DNA of 64,000 nucleotides. Source: Flavobacteriaceae bacterium. GTDB lineage: Bacteria; Bacteroidota; Bacteroidia; Flavobacteriales; Flavobacteriaceae. Shown in pieces: positions 49,858 to 57,659 of the stretch. Each line of letters starts with the position of its first letter. The stretch's first letter is position 1. The stretch lies in the NCBI GenBank assembly GCA_947459635.1, contig CANHEA010000001.1, positions 1-64,000 of the forward strand, in the 5' to 3' direction. The position numbers were made by a program, and so were the translations under genes. The notes beneath the pieces are model-generated. The model worked only from the letters and a program-made list of their open reading frames with translations, was not told the origin of the DNA and did not search any database.

Positions 49858-52731
49858 ATGAAATACAATCCAAACCAAATAGAAGCCAAATGGCAAAAAT
49901 ACTGGGCCGACAACCAAACTTTCGCCGCCAGTAATACATCGGATAAGCCTAAATATTACGTATTAGACATGTTTCCTTATCCATCCGGAGCAGGTTTGCA
50001 TGTCGGACATCCGCTAGGTTATATCGCGTCCGATATTTATGCACGATTCAAACGCCACCAAGGTTTCAACGTGTTGCATCCGCAAGGCTACGACAGTTTC
50101 GGTTTGCCCGCAGAGCAATACGCCATCCAAACCGGACAACATCCAGATAAAACCACCAAAGAAAATATCGCGCGTTACCGAGAACAACTAGATAAAATTG
50201 GTTTTTCCTTCGATTGGAGTCGAGAAGTGCGAACGTCCAACGCTGATTATTACAAACACACCCAATGGATTTTCATTCAATTATTCAATTCCTGGTATAA
50301 CAAAACTTCAGATAAAGCCGAAGATATTTCGACACTAATCACCGAATTCGAACAAAACGGAAACGCCAACGTCAATGCAGTTTGCGACGACAACATTACA
50401 CCGTTTTCAGCATCAGATTGGAAAGCTCTTTCATCAGAACAACAACAAGAAATACTACTACAATACCGTTTAACTTATTTAGCGGAAACCGAAGTCAATT
50501 GGTGTCCAGCGCTCGGGACTGTGCTCGCCAACGATGAAATTGTCAATGGCGTTTCAGAACGCGGCGGACATCCAGTCATTCGTAAAAAAATGACCCAATG
50601 GAGCATGCGCATTTCCGCTTTTGCAGAACGTTTGTTGCAAGGTTTAGACACCATCGATTGGAGCGAAAGCATCAAAGAAAGCCAACGCAACTGGATTGGA
50701 AAATCCGTTGGAGCTATGGTGACTTTCAATGTCCTCCCGAGCGCAGTCGAGGGACAACCGACAACCGATAACCGACAACCGACAACCATAGAAGTTTTCA
50801 CCACGCGTCCCGATACCATCTTCGGAGTTACCTTTATGACACTCGCACCCGAACACGAATTGGTTGCTCAAATCACAACAGCCGACCAAAAAGAAGCCGT
50901 TGCAGCGTACATCGAAAAAACAGCCAAACGTTCCGAACGTGAACGAATGGCAGATGTCAAAACGATTTCTGGGGTTTTCACCGGAGCGTATGCCGAACAT
51001 CCATTTACTAAAGAACCGATCCCAGTTTGGATAGGCGATTACGTTTTGGCGGGTTACGGAACTGGTGCAGTGATGGCGGTTCCATGTGGCGACGAACGCG
51101 ATTATGCTTTTGCCAATTTCTTTAAAGGTGAAAATGGGATGTCAGACATCAAAAACATTTTTGCCAATGTCGATATATCACAGGAAGCTTATGGTTCGAA
51201 AGACAATGTAGAAATTGCCAATTCGGATTTCCTAAATGGACTCAATTATAAAGAAGCGACGAAAAAAGTGATCGTTGAACTAGAAAAAATAAACCAAGGC
51301 AAAGGCAAAACCAATTACCGTTTGCGCGACGCTGTGTTTTCGAGACAGCGGTATTGGGGCGAACCTTTCCCGGTATATTACATCAATGACTTGCCACAAA
51401 TGATCGATGCGAAACATTTGCCGATTGTGTTGCCGGAAGTCGAAAAATATTTGCCAACCGAAGATGGTCAACCGCCTTTAGGAAATGCAACAACTTGGGC
51501 TTGGGATGTAGAGAAGTTGTCGGTTGTGAGTTGTCAGTTGATAGATCATAAAACTGTTTTTCCTTTAGAACTCAACACCATGCCAGGTTGGGCAGGAAGT
51601 TCATGGTACTGGATGCGCTATATGGATGCACACAACGAAACCGAATTTGCAAGCCAAGCCGCATTAGATTATTGGCAAAACGTTGATTTGTATATAGGCG
51701 GAAGCGAACACGCAACCGGACATTTGTTGTACTCGCGTTTCTGGAACAAATTTCTTAAAGACAAAGGATTTGCTCCAACCGAAGAACCGTTTAAAAAGTT
51801 AATCAATCAGGGGATGATTTTGGGGATGAGTGCGTTTGTATATCGCAGCGAAGATTCCAAAAAGTTGTATTCAAAAGGAATGGTTCAAAGTGAGATTGTG
51901 CACCCAATCCACGTTGATTTAGCTGTGATCAATGATATGACTAATGAATTAGATATCGAAAAATTCAAATCACATCCATTATATTCTGATTATAAAGACG
52001 CCGAATTCATATTAGAAAATGGCAAATATAATGTTGGACGTGAAGTCGAAAAAATGTCAAAATCAAAATACAACGTGGTCAATCCGGATGACATTTGCAA
52101 CGAATACGGCGCCGATACTTTAAGATTATACGAAATGTTTCTCGGTCCGCTTGAGCAAGCCAAACCGTGGAATACTGCGGGAATTACTGGTGTATTCGGG
52201 TTCCTCAAAAAATTGTGGCGTTTGTATTTTGATGACAATGGTTTGATTGTGACGAACAACGAACCTTCTAAAGACAGTTTGAAAACACTACACAAAACGA
52301 TTAAGAAAGTAGGCGAGGACATCACCAACTTTTCTTTCAATACCTCGGTGAGTCAGTTTATGATTTGCGTCAATGAATTGTCGACGCAAAATTGTCATGA
52401 GCGTGCGATTCTCGAACCATTAGCGGCTTTGATTTCACCTTATGCACCTCATATCGCGGAAGAATTGTGGAGTCAATTAGGAAATTCAGGTTCGATTTCA
52501 ACCGTGGCTTTTCCAGAATTTGATGCCAAACAGCTGGTAGAAAGCAGCAAAGAATATCCAGTTTCTTTTAATGGGAAAATGCGATTTACATTGGAGTTGC
52601 CCCTCGATTTAACCGTGGCGCAAATTGAAGAAATTGTCATGAAAGACGAGCGCACCATCAAACAATTGGAAGGACGAACTCCGAACAAAGTGATTATTGT
52701 TCCCGGAAAGATTATCAATCTTGTAGGCTAA
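49858..52731 (+). CDS. leuS: Leucyl-tRNA synthetase
   Basis: MFPYPSGAGLHVGHPLGYIASDI; TTRPDTIFGVTFM; MSKSKYNVVNPDD; carries two repeat-derived in-frame segments. Confidence 0.97.
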   Translation: MKYNPNQIEAKWQKYWADNQTFAASNTSDKPKYYVLDMFPYPSGAGLHVGHPLGYIASDIYARFKRHQGFNVLHPQGYDSFGLPAEQYAIQTGQHPDKTTKENIARYREQLDKIGFSFDWSREVRTSNADYYKHTQWIFIQLFNSWYNKTSDKAEDISTLITEFEQNGNANVNAVCDDNITPFSASDWKALSSEQQQEILLQYRLTYLAETEVNWCPALGTVLANDEIVNGVSERGGHPVIRKKMTQWSMRISAFAERLLQGLDTIDWSESIKESQRNWIGKSVGAMVTFNVLPSAVEGQPTTDNRQPTTIEVFTTRPDTIFGVTFMTLAPEHELVAQITTADQKEAVAAYIEKTAKRSERERMADVKTISGVFTGAYAEHPFTKEPIPVWIGDYVLAGYGTGAVMAVPCGDERDYAFANFFKGENGMSDIKNIFANVDISQEAYGSKDNVEIANSDFLNGLNYKEATKKVIVELEKINQGKGKTNYRLRDAVFSRQRYWGEPFPVYYINDLPQMIDAKHLPIVLPEVEKYLPTEDGQPPLGNATTWAWDVEKLSVVSCQLIDHKTVFPLELNTMPGWAGSSWYWMRYMDAHNETEFASQAALDYWQNVDLYIGGSEHATGHLLYSRFWNKFLKDKGFAPTEEPFKKLINQGMILGMSAFVYRSEDSKKLYSKGMVQSEIVHPIHVDLAVINDMTNELDIEKFKSHPLYSDYKDAEFILENGKYNVGREVEKMSKSKYNVVNPDDICNEYGADTLRLYEMFLGPLEQAKPWNTAGITGVFGFLKKLWRLYFDDNGLIVTNNEPSKDSLKTLHKTIKKVGEDITNFSFNTSVSQFMICVNELSTQNCHERAILEPLAALISPYAPHIAEELWSQLGNSGSISTVAFPEFDAKQLVESSKEYPVSFNGKMRFTLELPLDLTVAQIEEIVMKDERTIKQLEGRTPNKVIIVPGKIINLVG
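50734..50788. repeat. Intragenic REP-like palindrome plus 7-bp x5 tandem tract within leuS
   Basis: CTCCCGAGCGCAGTCGAGGG followed by ACAACCG-ACAACCG-ATAACCG-ACAACCG-ACAACCA, read as LPSAVEGQPTTDNRQPTT. Confidence 0.85.
51515..51541. repeat. Intragenic micro-repeat tract within leuS, same family in inverse orientation
   Basis: AGTTGTCGGTTGTGAGTTGTCAGTTGA, read as KLSVVSCQL; near reverse complement of the ACAACCG tract. Confidence 0.7.
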
Positions 52732-52732
52732 T

Positions 52733-52759
52733 CTTTGTGTCTTCGTGTCTTTGTGGCAA
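52733..52759. repeat. Micro-repeat tract, CTTTGTGTCTTCGTGTCTTTGTGGC family
   Basis: CTTTGTGTCTTCGTGTCTTTGTGGCAA, immediately after the leuS stop codon. Confidence 0.75.
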
Positions 52760-52863
52760 TAATTTCATGACAAAATAACACGAATGTTAACACAAAGCAA
52801 ATTGGCTTGTAAATTGAGAGGCAATTTGTACTTTTAAATTTTAAAACTAAAAAACAAAAAATT

Positions 52864-53535
52864 ATGTATTTGATATTAGCAGGTTTACTGATGTTGGTGA
52901 GTTGGTTGGTGAGCAATCGACTGAAAAACAAGTTCGAATTGTACTCGAAATTGCAATTGCAAAACGGCATGTCAGGGAAAGAAATCGCCGAAAGAATGTT
53001 GGCCGATCATGGCATTACAGATGTTCAAGTTATCTCTGTTGAAGGTCAATTGACAGACCATTACAATCCAGCAGACAAAACAGTCAATTTGAGTGAAGCG
53101 GTATACAACCAAAGAAATGCTGCTGCTGCTGCCGTTGCTGCTCACGAATGTGGTCACGCTGTGCAACATGCAACAGCTTATAGTTGGTTGGAAATGCGTT
53201 CCACTTTGGTTCCTGTGGTTTCGGTTGCGTCGAGTTATGTGCAATGGATTTTGATTGGGGGTATCTTTATGATGCGTACGTTTCCACAACTATTATTGGT
53301 TGGTATTGTACTTTTTGCCGCCACTACAATTTTTTCTATTATCACCTTACCAGTAGAATATGACGCTAGCAACAGAGCATTAGCTTGGTTAGAAAACAAA
53401 CAAATGTTGAATAGCGAAGAGCAAGACAGCGCGAAAGATGCCTTGAAATGGGCGGCTAGAACGTATGTGGTTGCTGCCATTGGCTCGATTGCCACTTTGT
53501 TGTATTATGTATCGATTTATTTGGGTAGAAGATAA
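52864..53535 (+). CDS. Zinc metallopeptidase (YugP-like membrane protease)
   Basis: HYNPADKTVNLSEAVYNQRNAAAAAVAAHECGHAVQHA; LPVEYDASNRAL. Confidence 0.93.
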   Translation: MYLILAGLLMLVSWLVSNRLKNKFELYSKLQLQNGMSGKEIAERMLADHGITDVQVISVEGQLTDHYNPADKTVNLSEAVYNQRNAAAAAVAAHECGHAVQHATAYSWLEMRSTLVPVVSVASSYVQWILIGGIFMMRTFPQLLLVGIVLFAATTIFSIITLPVEYDASNRALAWLENKQMLNSEEQDSAKDALKWAARTYVVAAIGSIATLLYYVSIYLGRR

Positions 53536-53538
53536 ATT

Positions 53539-53561
53539 GATTTGAAAATGAGATAATTTGA
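53539..53561. repeat. Left arm of perfect 23-bp inverted repeat
   Basis: GATTTGAAAATGAGATAATTTGA; exact reverse complement at 53710-53732. Confidence 0.9.
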
Positions 53562-53574
53562 TAATTTGAAAATA

Positions 53575-53606
53575 AAAACCCGTGATGAGAATTGCGGGTT
53601 TTTTTT
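53575..53606 (+). terminator. Terminator downstream of the zinc metallopeptidase
   Basis: AAAAACCCGTGATGAGAATTGCGGGTTTTTTTT. Confidence 0.75.
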
Positions 53607-53709
53607 ATTCCCCTTCTCTGTCGCGATGCCCAAAGGTTGGGGGGCTTTTCATCACAGCCGAAAAGAGCCAACTATTTAAGAAATTGCATCTTTACTACTA
53701 CCACCATTT

Positions 53710-53732
53710 TCAAATTATCTCATTTTCAAATC
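53710..53732. repeat. Right arm of perfect 23-bp inverted repeat
   Basis: TCAAATTATCTCATTTTCAAATC. Confidence 0.9.
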
Positions 53733-53738
53733 TTCAAA

Positions 53739-54209
53739 TTACAATTGAATCTGCCGGTCGATTTGTTGGTCTAAAGAAATAAAAGTTTCAGTTCTCGAAA
53801 CGCCTTCGATTGCTTGGATTTTGGTGTTGAGCAATTGCATCAAATGTTCGTTATCGCGGCAAATAATTTTGATGAGTATCGACCAATTTCCAGTGGTATA
53901 ATGACATTCCAGCACTTCTGGAATTTTTTTGAGTTCACGCACCGCTTCCGAATTACGAGCGGCTTTATCCAAATAAACGCCAACAAAAGCCATGGTGCTG
54001 TAGCCTAAAACTTTGGTATTGATGGTGAATTTAGATCCTGAAATGACGCCCGCCTGTTCTAGTTTTCGCAGTCTTTGGTGAATAGCAGCGCCGGAAATAC
54101 CGATTTTATTGGCAATCTGCAAAATGGGTTTACGCGCATCGTGCATGAGATCGCGAAGAATTTCTTTATCTATTCCATCAATCTCTATTTGTAGCTGGTT
54201 TATTTTCAT
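53739..54209 (-). CDS. Lrp/AsnC family transcriptional regulator
   Basis: DKEILRDLMHDARKPILQIANKIGISGAAIHQRLRKLEQAGVI; C-terminal RAM domain. Confidence 0.95.
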   Translation of the reverse strand: MKINQLQIEIDGIDKEILRDLMHDARKPILQIANKIGISGAAIHQRLRKLEQAGVISGSKFTINTKVLGYSTMAFVGVYLDKAARNSEAVRELKKIPEVLECHYTTGNWSILIKIICRDNEHLMQLLNTKIQAIEGVSRTETFISLDQQIDRQIQL

Positions 54210-54327
54210 TCGACTTTCTTATTGTTTTTTAAAGGACTCATGCAGTCGCTGTGCTCGTGTCATGGCTATAGATTTAAATCAAAAATACGATTTTGATTTT
54301 AGAATGAAAGTGAAAGTGTATAAATTA

Positions 54328-54358
54328 AACACGAATTTCGCGAATTGACACGAATTTG
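54328..54358. repeat. Micro-repeat tract, ACACGAATTTCGCGAATT family
   Basis: AACACGAATTTCGCGAATTGACACGAATTTG. Confidence 0.75.
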
Positions 54359-54377
54359 TTTTGATTAGTCAGAAACC

Positions 54378-54457
54378 CTAGCCCTGATGGAAGCGGCATC
54401 CTTTTGCGACGTTTTTTGGCGCAAAAGATAAAGCGGACAGCAGGTTCCCGGCTCCTA
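54378..54457 (-). repeat. Dispersed structured repeat, copy C (inverted orientation)
   Basis: Reverse complement: TAGGAGCCGGGAACCTGCTGTCCGCTTTATCTTTTGCGCCAAAAAACGTCGCAAAAGGATGCCGCTTCCATCAGGGCTAGG. Confidence 0.85.
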
Positions 54458-54463
54458 CAAATA

Positions 54464-55831
54464 TTAATGCTTGACGCGATCGGGATTGTAGCCGAGATAA
54501 TCCATTTGTTTTTCGTTGAAGATGACGCCGTAGGATTCGAGTTCCTCCAGAATGGGCAGGTAAACTTCTTTGTTGATTGGCAATTGTACTCCTGGCGTCT
54601 TGATTTTCCCGTTGAGGATTTGAAGTGTTGCCATCGCGACAGGAAGTCCAACGGTTTTAGCCATCGCGGTATAGGTTTGGTCGTCTCCGATGCAGACCAT
54701 TTTCGAATCGATTTGTTTTTGCACGCCGTTGATCTCGTAGCCGAATTTATGGTACATCACGATCATGTCTTTGTCGTGTTCTTCAAGCGTCCATTTATCG
54801 CTCAGGATTTTCTCTAGGATTTGCGCTGGAGAAGCATTTTTGAGTCCAACGATTTTATTCGCATTGAACAAATCAAGCTCCAACAGCTTATCCCACATAA
54901 TATCATCTTGTTCGATGCCCAGTTGCAAACGCAATTTGATTTCAACAGAATCCGTCGGATGATACGGCAAGAAGAGGTTGATAAATTCGCGATAGCTGAT
55001 TGTTTCAGAATTGTCTATTTGATAGCTGTCGTCGGTCATGCCCAGTTGCACGAACATATTCCATGCTTTGGAAAAACCGACACGACGAATGGTTCCTCTA
55101 TATAAGGTAAGCGCATCATCTAGACCGTAAACGGAGCGGTATTTCAGTGAATCGCGGTTGGCATACGCTTCAAATCGGCCGTAACCTTCGACTTCAAGAA
55201 ACTCCGTTCTTCGAAATAATTTGTGATATGGAATATATTTGTAGGTGCCTTCTTGAATAAATTTTGCGGCGCCACCTTGACCTGCTAATACTACATTTCT
55301 TGGTGCCCAAGTAAATTTGTAATTCCACAAATTATTATCGGATTCTGGTGCAACTAAGCCACCGCAAAACGATTCGAACAAGAGCATTTTCCCGCCTTGA
55401 TCTCTGATTTCATCAATAACTTTCATCGCGCTCATATGATCAATCCCAGGATCCAGTCCGATTTCGTTCATAAAGATGAGGTTGTTGGATTTGGCTTGTG
55501 CGTCGAGTTCTTGCATGGCATCGCTGACATAAGAAGCCGTGACCATGTGTTTTTTATAGGTAATGCAGTCTTTGGCGACTTCTATATGCAAATGAGCTGG
55601 CAACATCGAGATGACAATGTCGGCTTTTTGAATTTCGGTTTGACGTTGTGTTGCATCAAAAATATCCAACGCGATGGCAGTGGCATTCTTGTGATTATTG
55701 GTTTTTCGTTGTGCGAGTTCTTTTGATAAGTCGCCGATGGTGAGGTGCAGATGCTCATCTTCGGATTTGTTTAAAAGATATTGAATTAACGAAGAAGCCG
55801 AGCGTCCGGCGCCAATAATTAGTATATTTCT
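54464..55831 (-). CDS. Saccharopine dehydrogenase-like oxidoreductase
   Basis: MRNILIIGAGRSASSLIQYLL; NEIGLDPGIDHMSAMKVIDEI; SFCGGLVAPE. Confidence 0.93.
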   Translation of the reverse strand, partial: RNILIIGAGRSASSLIQYLLNKSEDEHLHLTIGDLSKELAQRKTNNHKNATAIALDIFDATQRQTEIQKADIVISMLPAHLHIEVAKDCITYKKHMVTASYVSDAMQELDAQAKSNNLIFMNEIGLDPGIDHMSAMKVIDEIRDQGGKMLLFESFCGGLVAPESDNNLWNYKFTWAPRNVVLAGQGGAAKFIQEGTYKYIPYHKLFRRTEFLEVEGYGRFEAYANRDSLKYRSVYGLDDALTLYRGTIRRVGFSKAWNMFVQLGMTDDSYQIDNSETISYREFINLFLPYHPTDSVEIKLRLQLGIEQDDIMWDKLLELDLFNANKIVGLKNASPAQILEKILSDKWTLEEHDKDMIVMYHKFGYEINGVQKQIDSKMVCIGDDQTYTAMAKTVGLPVAMATLQILNGKIKTPGVQLPINKEVYLPILEELESYGVIFNEKQMDYLGYNPDRVKH

Positions 55832-55877
55832 CATGATTTTTTGCAAATAGGTTCCAAAGGTATGAATTTGTTGACAT

Positions 55878-55909
55878 AAAAAAAGCCCACAGTGATGTGA
55901 GCTTTTTAA
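55878..55909 (-). terminator. Terminator for the 55923-57000 gene pair
   Basis: AAAAAAAGCCCACAGTGATGTGAGCTTTTT hairpin. Confidence 0.65.
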
Positions 55910-55922
55910 TAGGAAGAAGAAT

Positions 55923-56234
55923 TTATTCCAATCCTTCTAGATCTTTTAAATCTTCTTGTTTGGATTCGATTTTCTTTTGTTCAAATTGAACATCTTTTTC
56001 CACTTCATCTGGAATCAGACTACGAACAATGATGACTACCAAAATTGCGCCGGCAACAATCAGTAACCATTTTGGCACATTTCTGTTGGTAGCGTCTGAT
56101 TTCATATAGGCAATTCCTCCAAATACTAAAGACAATCCCACAGGCAAAACACCTAAAGTTCCCATTGGTAAAATGGCGAATACAATTCCAAGAATTGCGA
56201 AAATAAAAGCTAAAACAATCAATACTTTTCTCAT
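55923..56234 (-). CDS. Small membrane protein of unknown function
   Basis: 103 aa, 3 TM plus charged C-terminal tail; tightly follows the DUF3108 gene. Confidence 0.75.
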   Translation of the reverse strand: MRKVLIVLAFIFAILGIVFAILPMGTLGVLPVGLSLVFGGIAYMKSDATNRNVPKWLLIVAGAILVVIIVRSLIPDEVEKDVQFEQKKIESKQEDLKDLEGLE

Positions 56235-56235
56235 A

Positions 56236-57000
56236 TTAAATTCCAGTTGCGTTAGTTAATGTTAATTGTCCTGTTCCCACAGGAATGCTAAATTGAATTA
56301 ATGCAGGTACTTTCGCAGCATCTGCGGTTAAGTAAATGATATTCTTATCGGTTCCTCTTAATTTATTGGTTTTGGCTCCAATCGAGATTTTGTAACATAA
56401 TTTTTTTCCAAGGTTTCCAGCGTTTACGGTTTCTGTTCCTAGGAATTTCGCGGAAACACCCATTTCCTTTTCGTCAAAAACCACTACAAAACTTTTGATT
56501 TGACCTTTTTTAAACTTGCTAAAATCGATGGTTCTCATTTTATATAAAATTGATATTACATCTTGAGTTCCAGCATTTACTTTAAACAAGTTTTTAAATT
56601 CAGGCGTATTTTTTTTGTTGACGGTACTTTCAATGGTACGCCCGTCACTTTTAAAAATGTACTTTTCTCTTTTAGTATATTTTCCTTCAAAAATATCCCG
56701 TTTGTACAAACTCGGTCTTAAAGTGATAGGGTCAACATACGATTCGTATCGGTCACGAATTTTGAAGAAAGTGTCCCATTTGCTATAAGTCGTGGCTTCA
56801 CTTGCTAAATGTAAAAGCGTTCTTTTAGACGTTTTTACTGTTTCTGTTTCCATCGTAACTTGCGCTAATTGCGTCATCAATCCACTCATGTTATAGGACG
56901 CAGCGTAGATAAATTTCTCTCCAGACTTTACCGCTGTATTGCCTTGAGCGCTGCTATTTAAGCTGACAATTGCTGTTAAAATTAAAAAGATTTTTTTCAT
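56236..57000 (-). CDS. DUF3108 domain-containing protein
   Basis: GEKFIYAASYNMSGLMTQLAQVTMETE; YVDPITLRPSLYKRD. Confidence 0.85.
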   Translation of the reverse strand: MKKIFLILTAIVSLNSSAQGNTAVKSGEKFIYAASYNMSGLMTQLAQVTMETETVKTSKRTLLHLASEATTYSKWDTFFKIRDRYESYVDPITLRPSLYKRDIFEGKYTKREKYIFKSDGRTIESTVNKKNTPEFKNLFKVNAGTQDVISILYKMRTIDFSKFKKGQIKSFVVVFDEKEMGVSAKFLGTETVNAGNLGKKLCYKISIGAKTNKLRGTDKNIIYLTADAAKVPALIQFSIPVGTGQLTLTNATGI

Positions 57001-57041
57001 TTTTTTTCTGTTTTTTAAGGTGCAAATATACTATTTTTTTG

Positions 57042-57122
57042 TTAGGAGCTTCATCCCGTTTTCCGCTCTATCTTTTTCCGTTTAAAGAAACCGGAAAAAG
57101 GATGCCGCTGCAACCGGGGCTA
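57042..57122 (+). repeat. Dispersed structured repeat, copy A
   Basis: TTAGGAGCTTCATCCCGTTTTCCGCTCTATCTTTTTCCGTTTAAAGAAACCGGAAAAAGGATGCCGCTGCAACCGGGGCTAA. Confidence 0.88.
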
Positions 57123-57193
57123 AAAACAACACAATTTCTTTGACGTCTGATAGATAACAAATACTTTTACCATTTATTATAACAAACAAAATC

Positions 57194-57580
57194 ATGGAAA
57201 GAAAAATAGTTCGAATCGCGGCCATTCTCGGTATGTTGGCAATTATTCTTGGGGCGTTTGGCGCGCATGCTTTGAAGAAAGTGTTGACGGTTGAACAATT
57301 GGTTACGTTCGAAACTGGAGTGAAGTATCAAATGTACCATGCTTTGTTGCTGCTTTTAGTTGGATTATCTGCACAAGTAAGTGATGTAGCCAAAAAGCGC
57401 ATTTTCTATTTTGTTGTCACTGGCGTTTTATTCTTTTCAGGATCTATTTATTTATTGGCGACCAATGACTTAACTACATTCGACTTCAAACGGATTGGAT
57501 TTATTACCCCAATTGGCGGTCTGTTATTGATTGTCGGTTGGATGTGTCTCTTCATCGATTTTTTGAAGAAAAAATCATAA
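57194..57580 (+). CDS. DUF423 domain-containing membrane protein
   Basis: GAFGAHALKKVLTVEQLVTFETGVKYQMYHALLLLLVGL; ITPIGGLLLIVGW. Confidence 0.92.
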   Translation: MERKIVRIAAILGMLAIILGAFGAHALKKVLTVEQLVTFETGVKYQMYHALLLLLVGLSAQVSDVAKKRIFYFVVTGVLFFSGSIYLLATNDLTTFDFKRIGFITPIGGLLLIVGWMCLFIDFLKKKS

Positions 57581-57617
57581 TATTTCAAGTTTCTAAATCT
57601 AGGTAAAATATTATTTT

Positions 57618-57625
57618 TACTTTTG
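57618..57625 (+). promoter_or_regulatory. Candidate Bacteroidota -7 box (TAnnTTTG) for pckA
   Basis: TACTTTTG 35 bp upstream of the pckA ATG, matches the TAnnTTTG consensus; no clean -33 element identified. Confidence 0.4.
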
Positions 57626-57659
57626 TGCTTTAATTCAAACACAACACATTTACATTTCT

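Noticed and set aside
50754-50788. Short-period tandem repeat as a CRISPR array
   Set aside because: Units are 7 bp with no spacers and no cas genes in the window; it is an in-frame micro-repeat tract.
50475-50819. 114-aa minus-strand ORF inside leuS
   Set aside because: Entirely antisense to a well-supported LeuRS, translated through the repeat (STALGRTLK, VVGCRLSVVGC); spurious.
54325-54651. 108-aa minus-strand ORF (and 54404-54817 plus-strand ORF)
   Set aside because: Both overlap the saccharopine dehydrogenase-like CDS and repeat copy C out of frame; low-complexity repeat translation.
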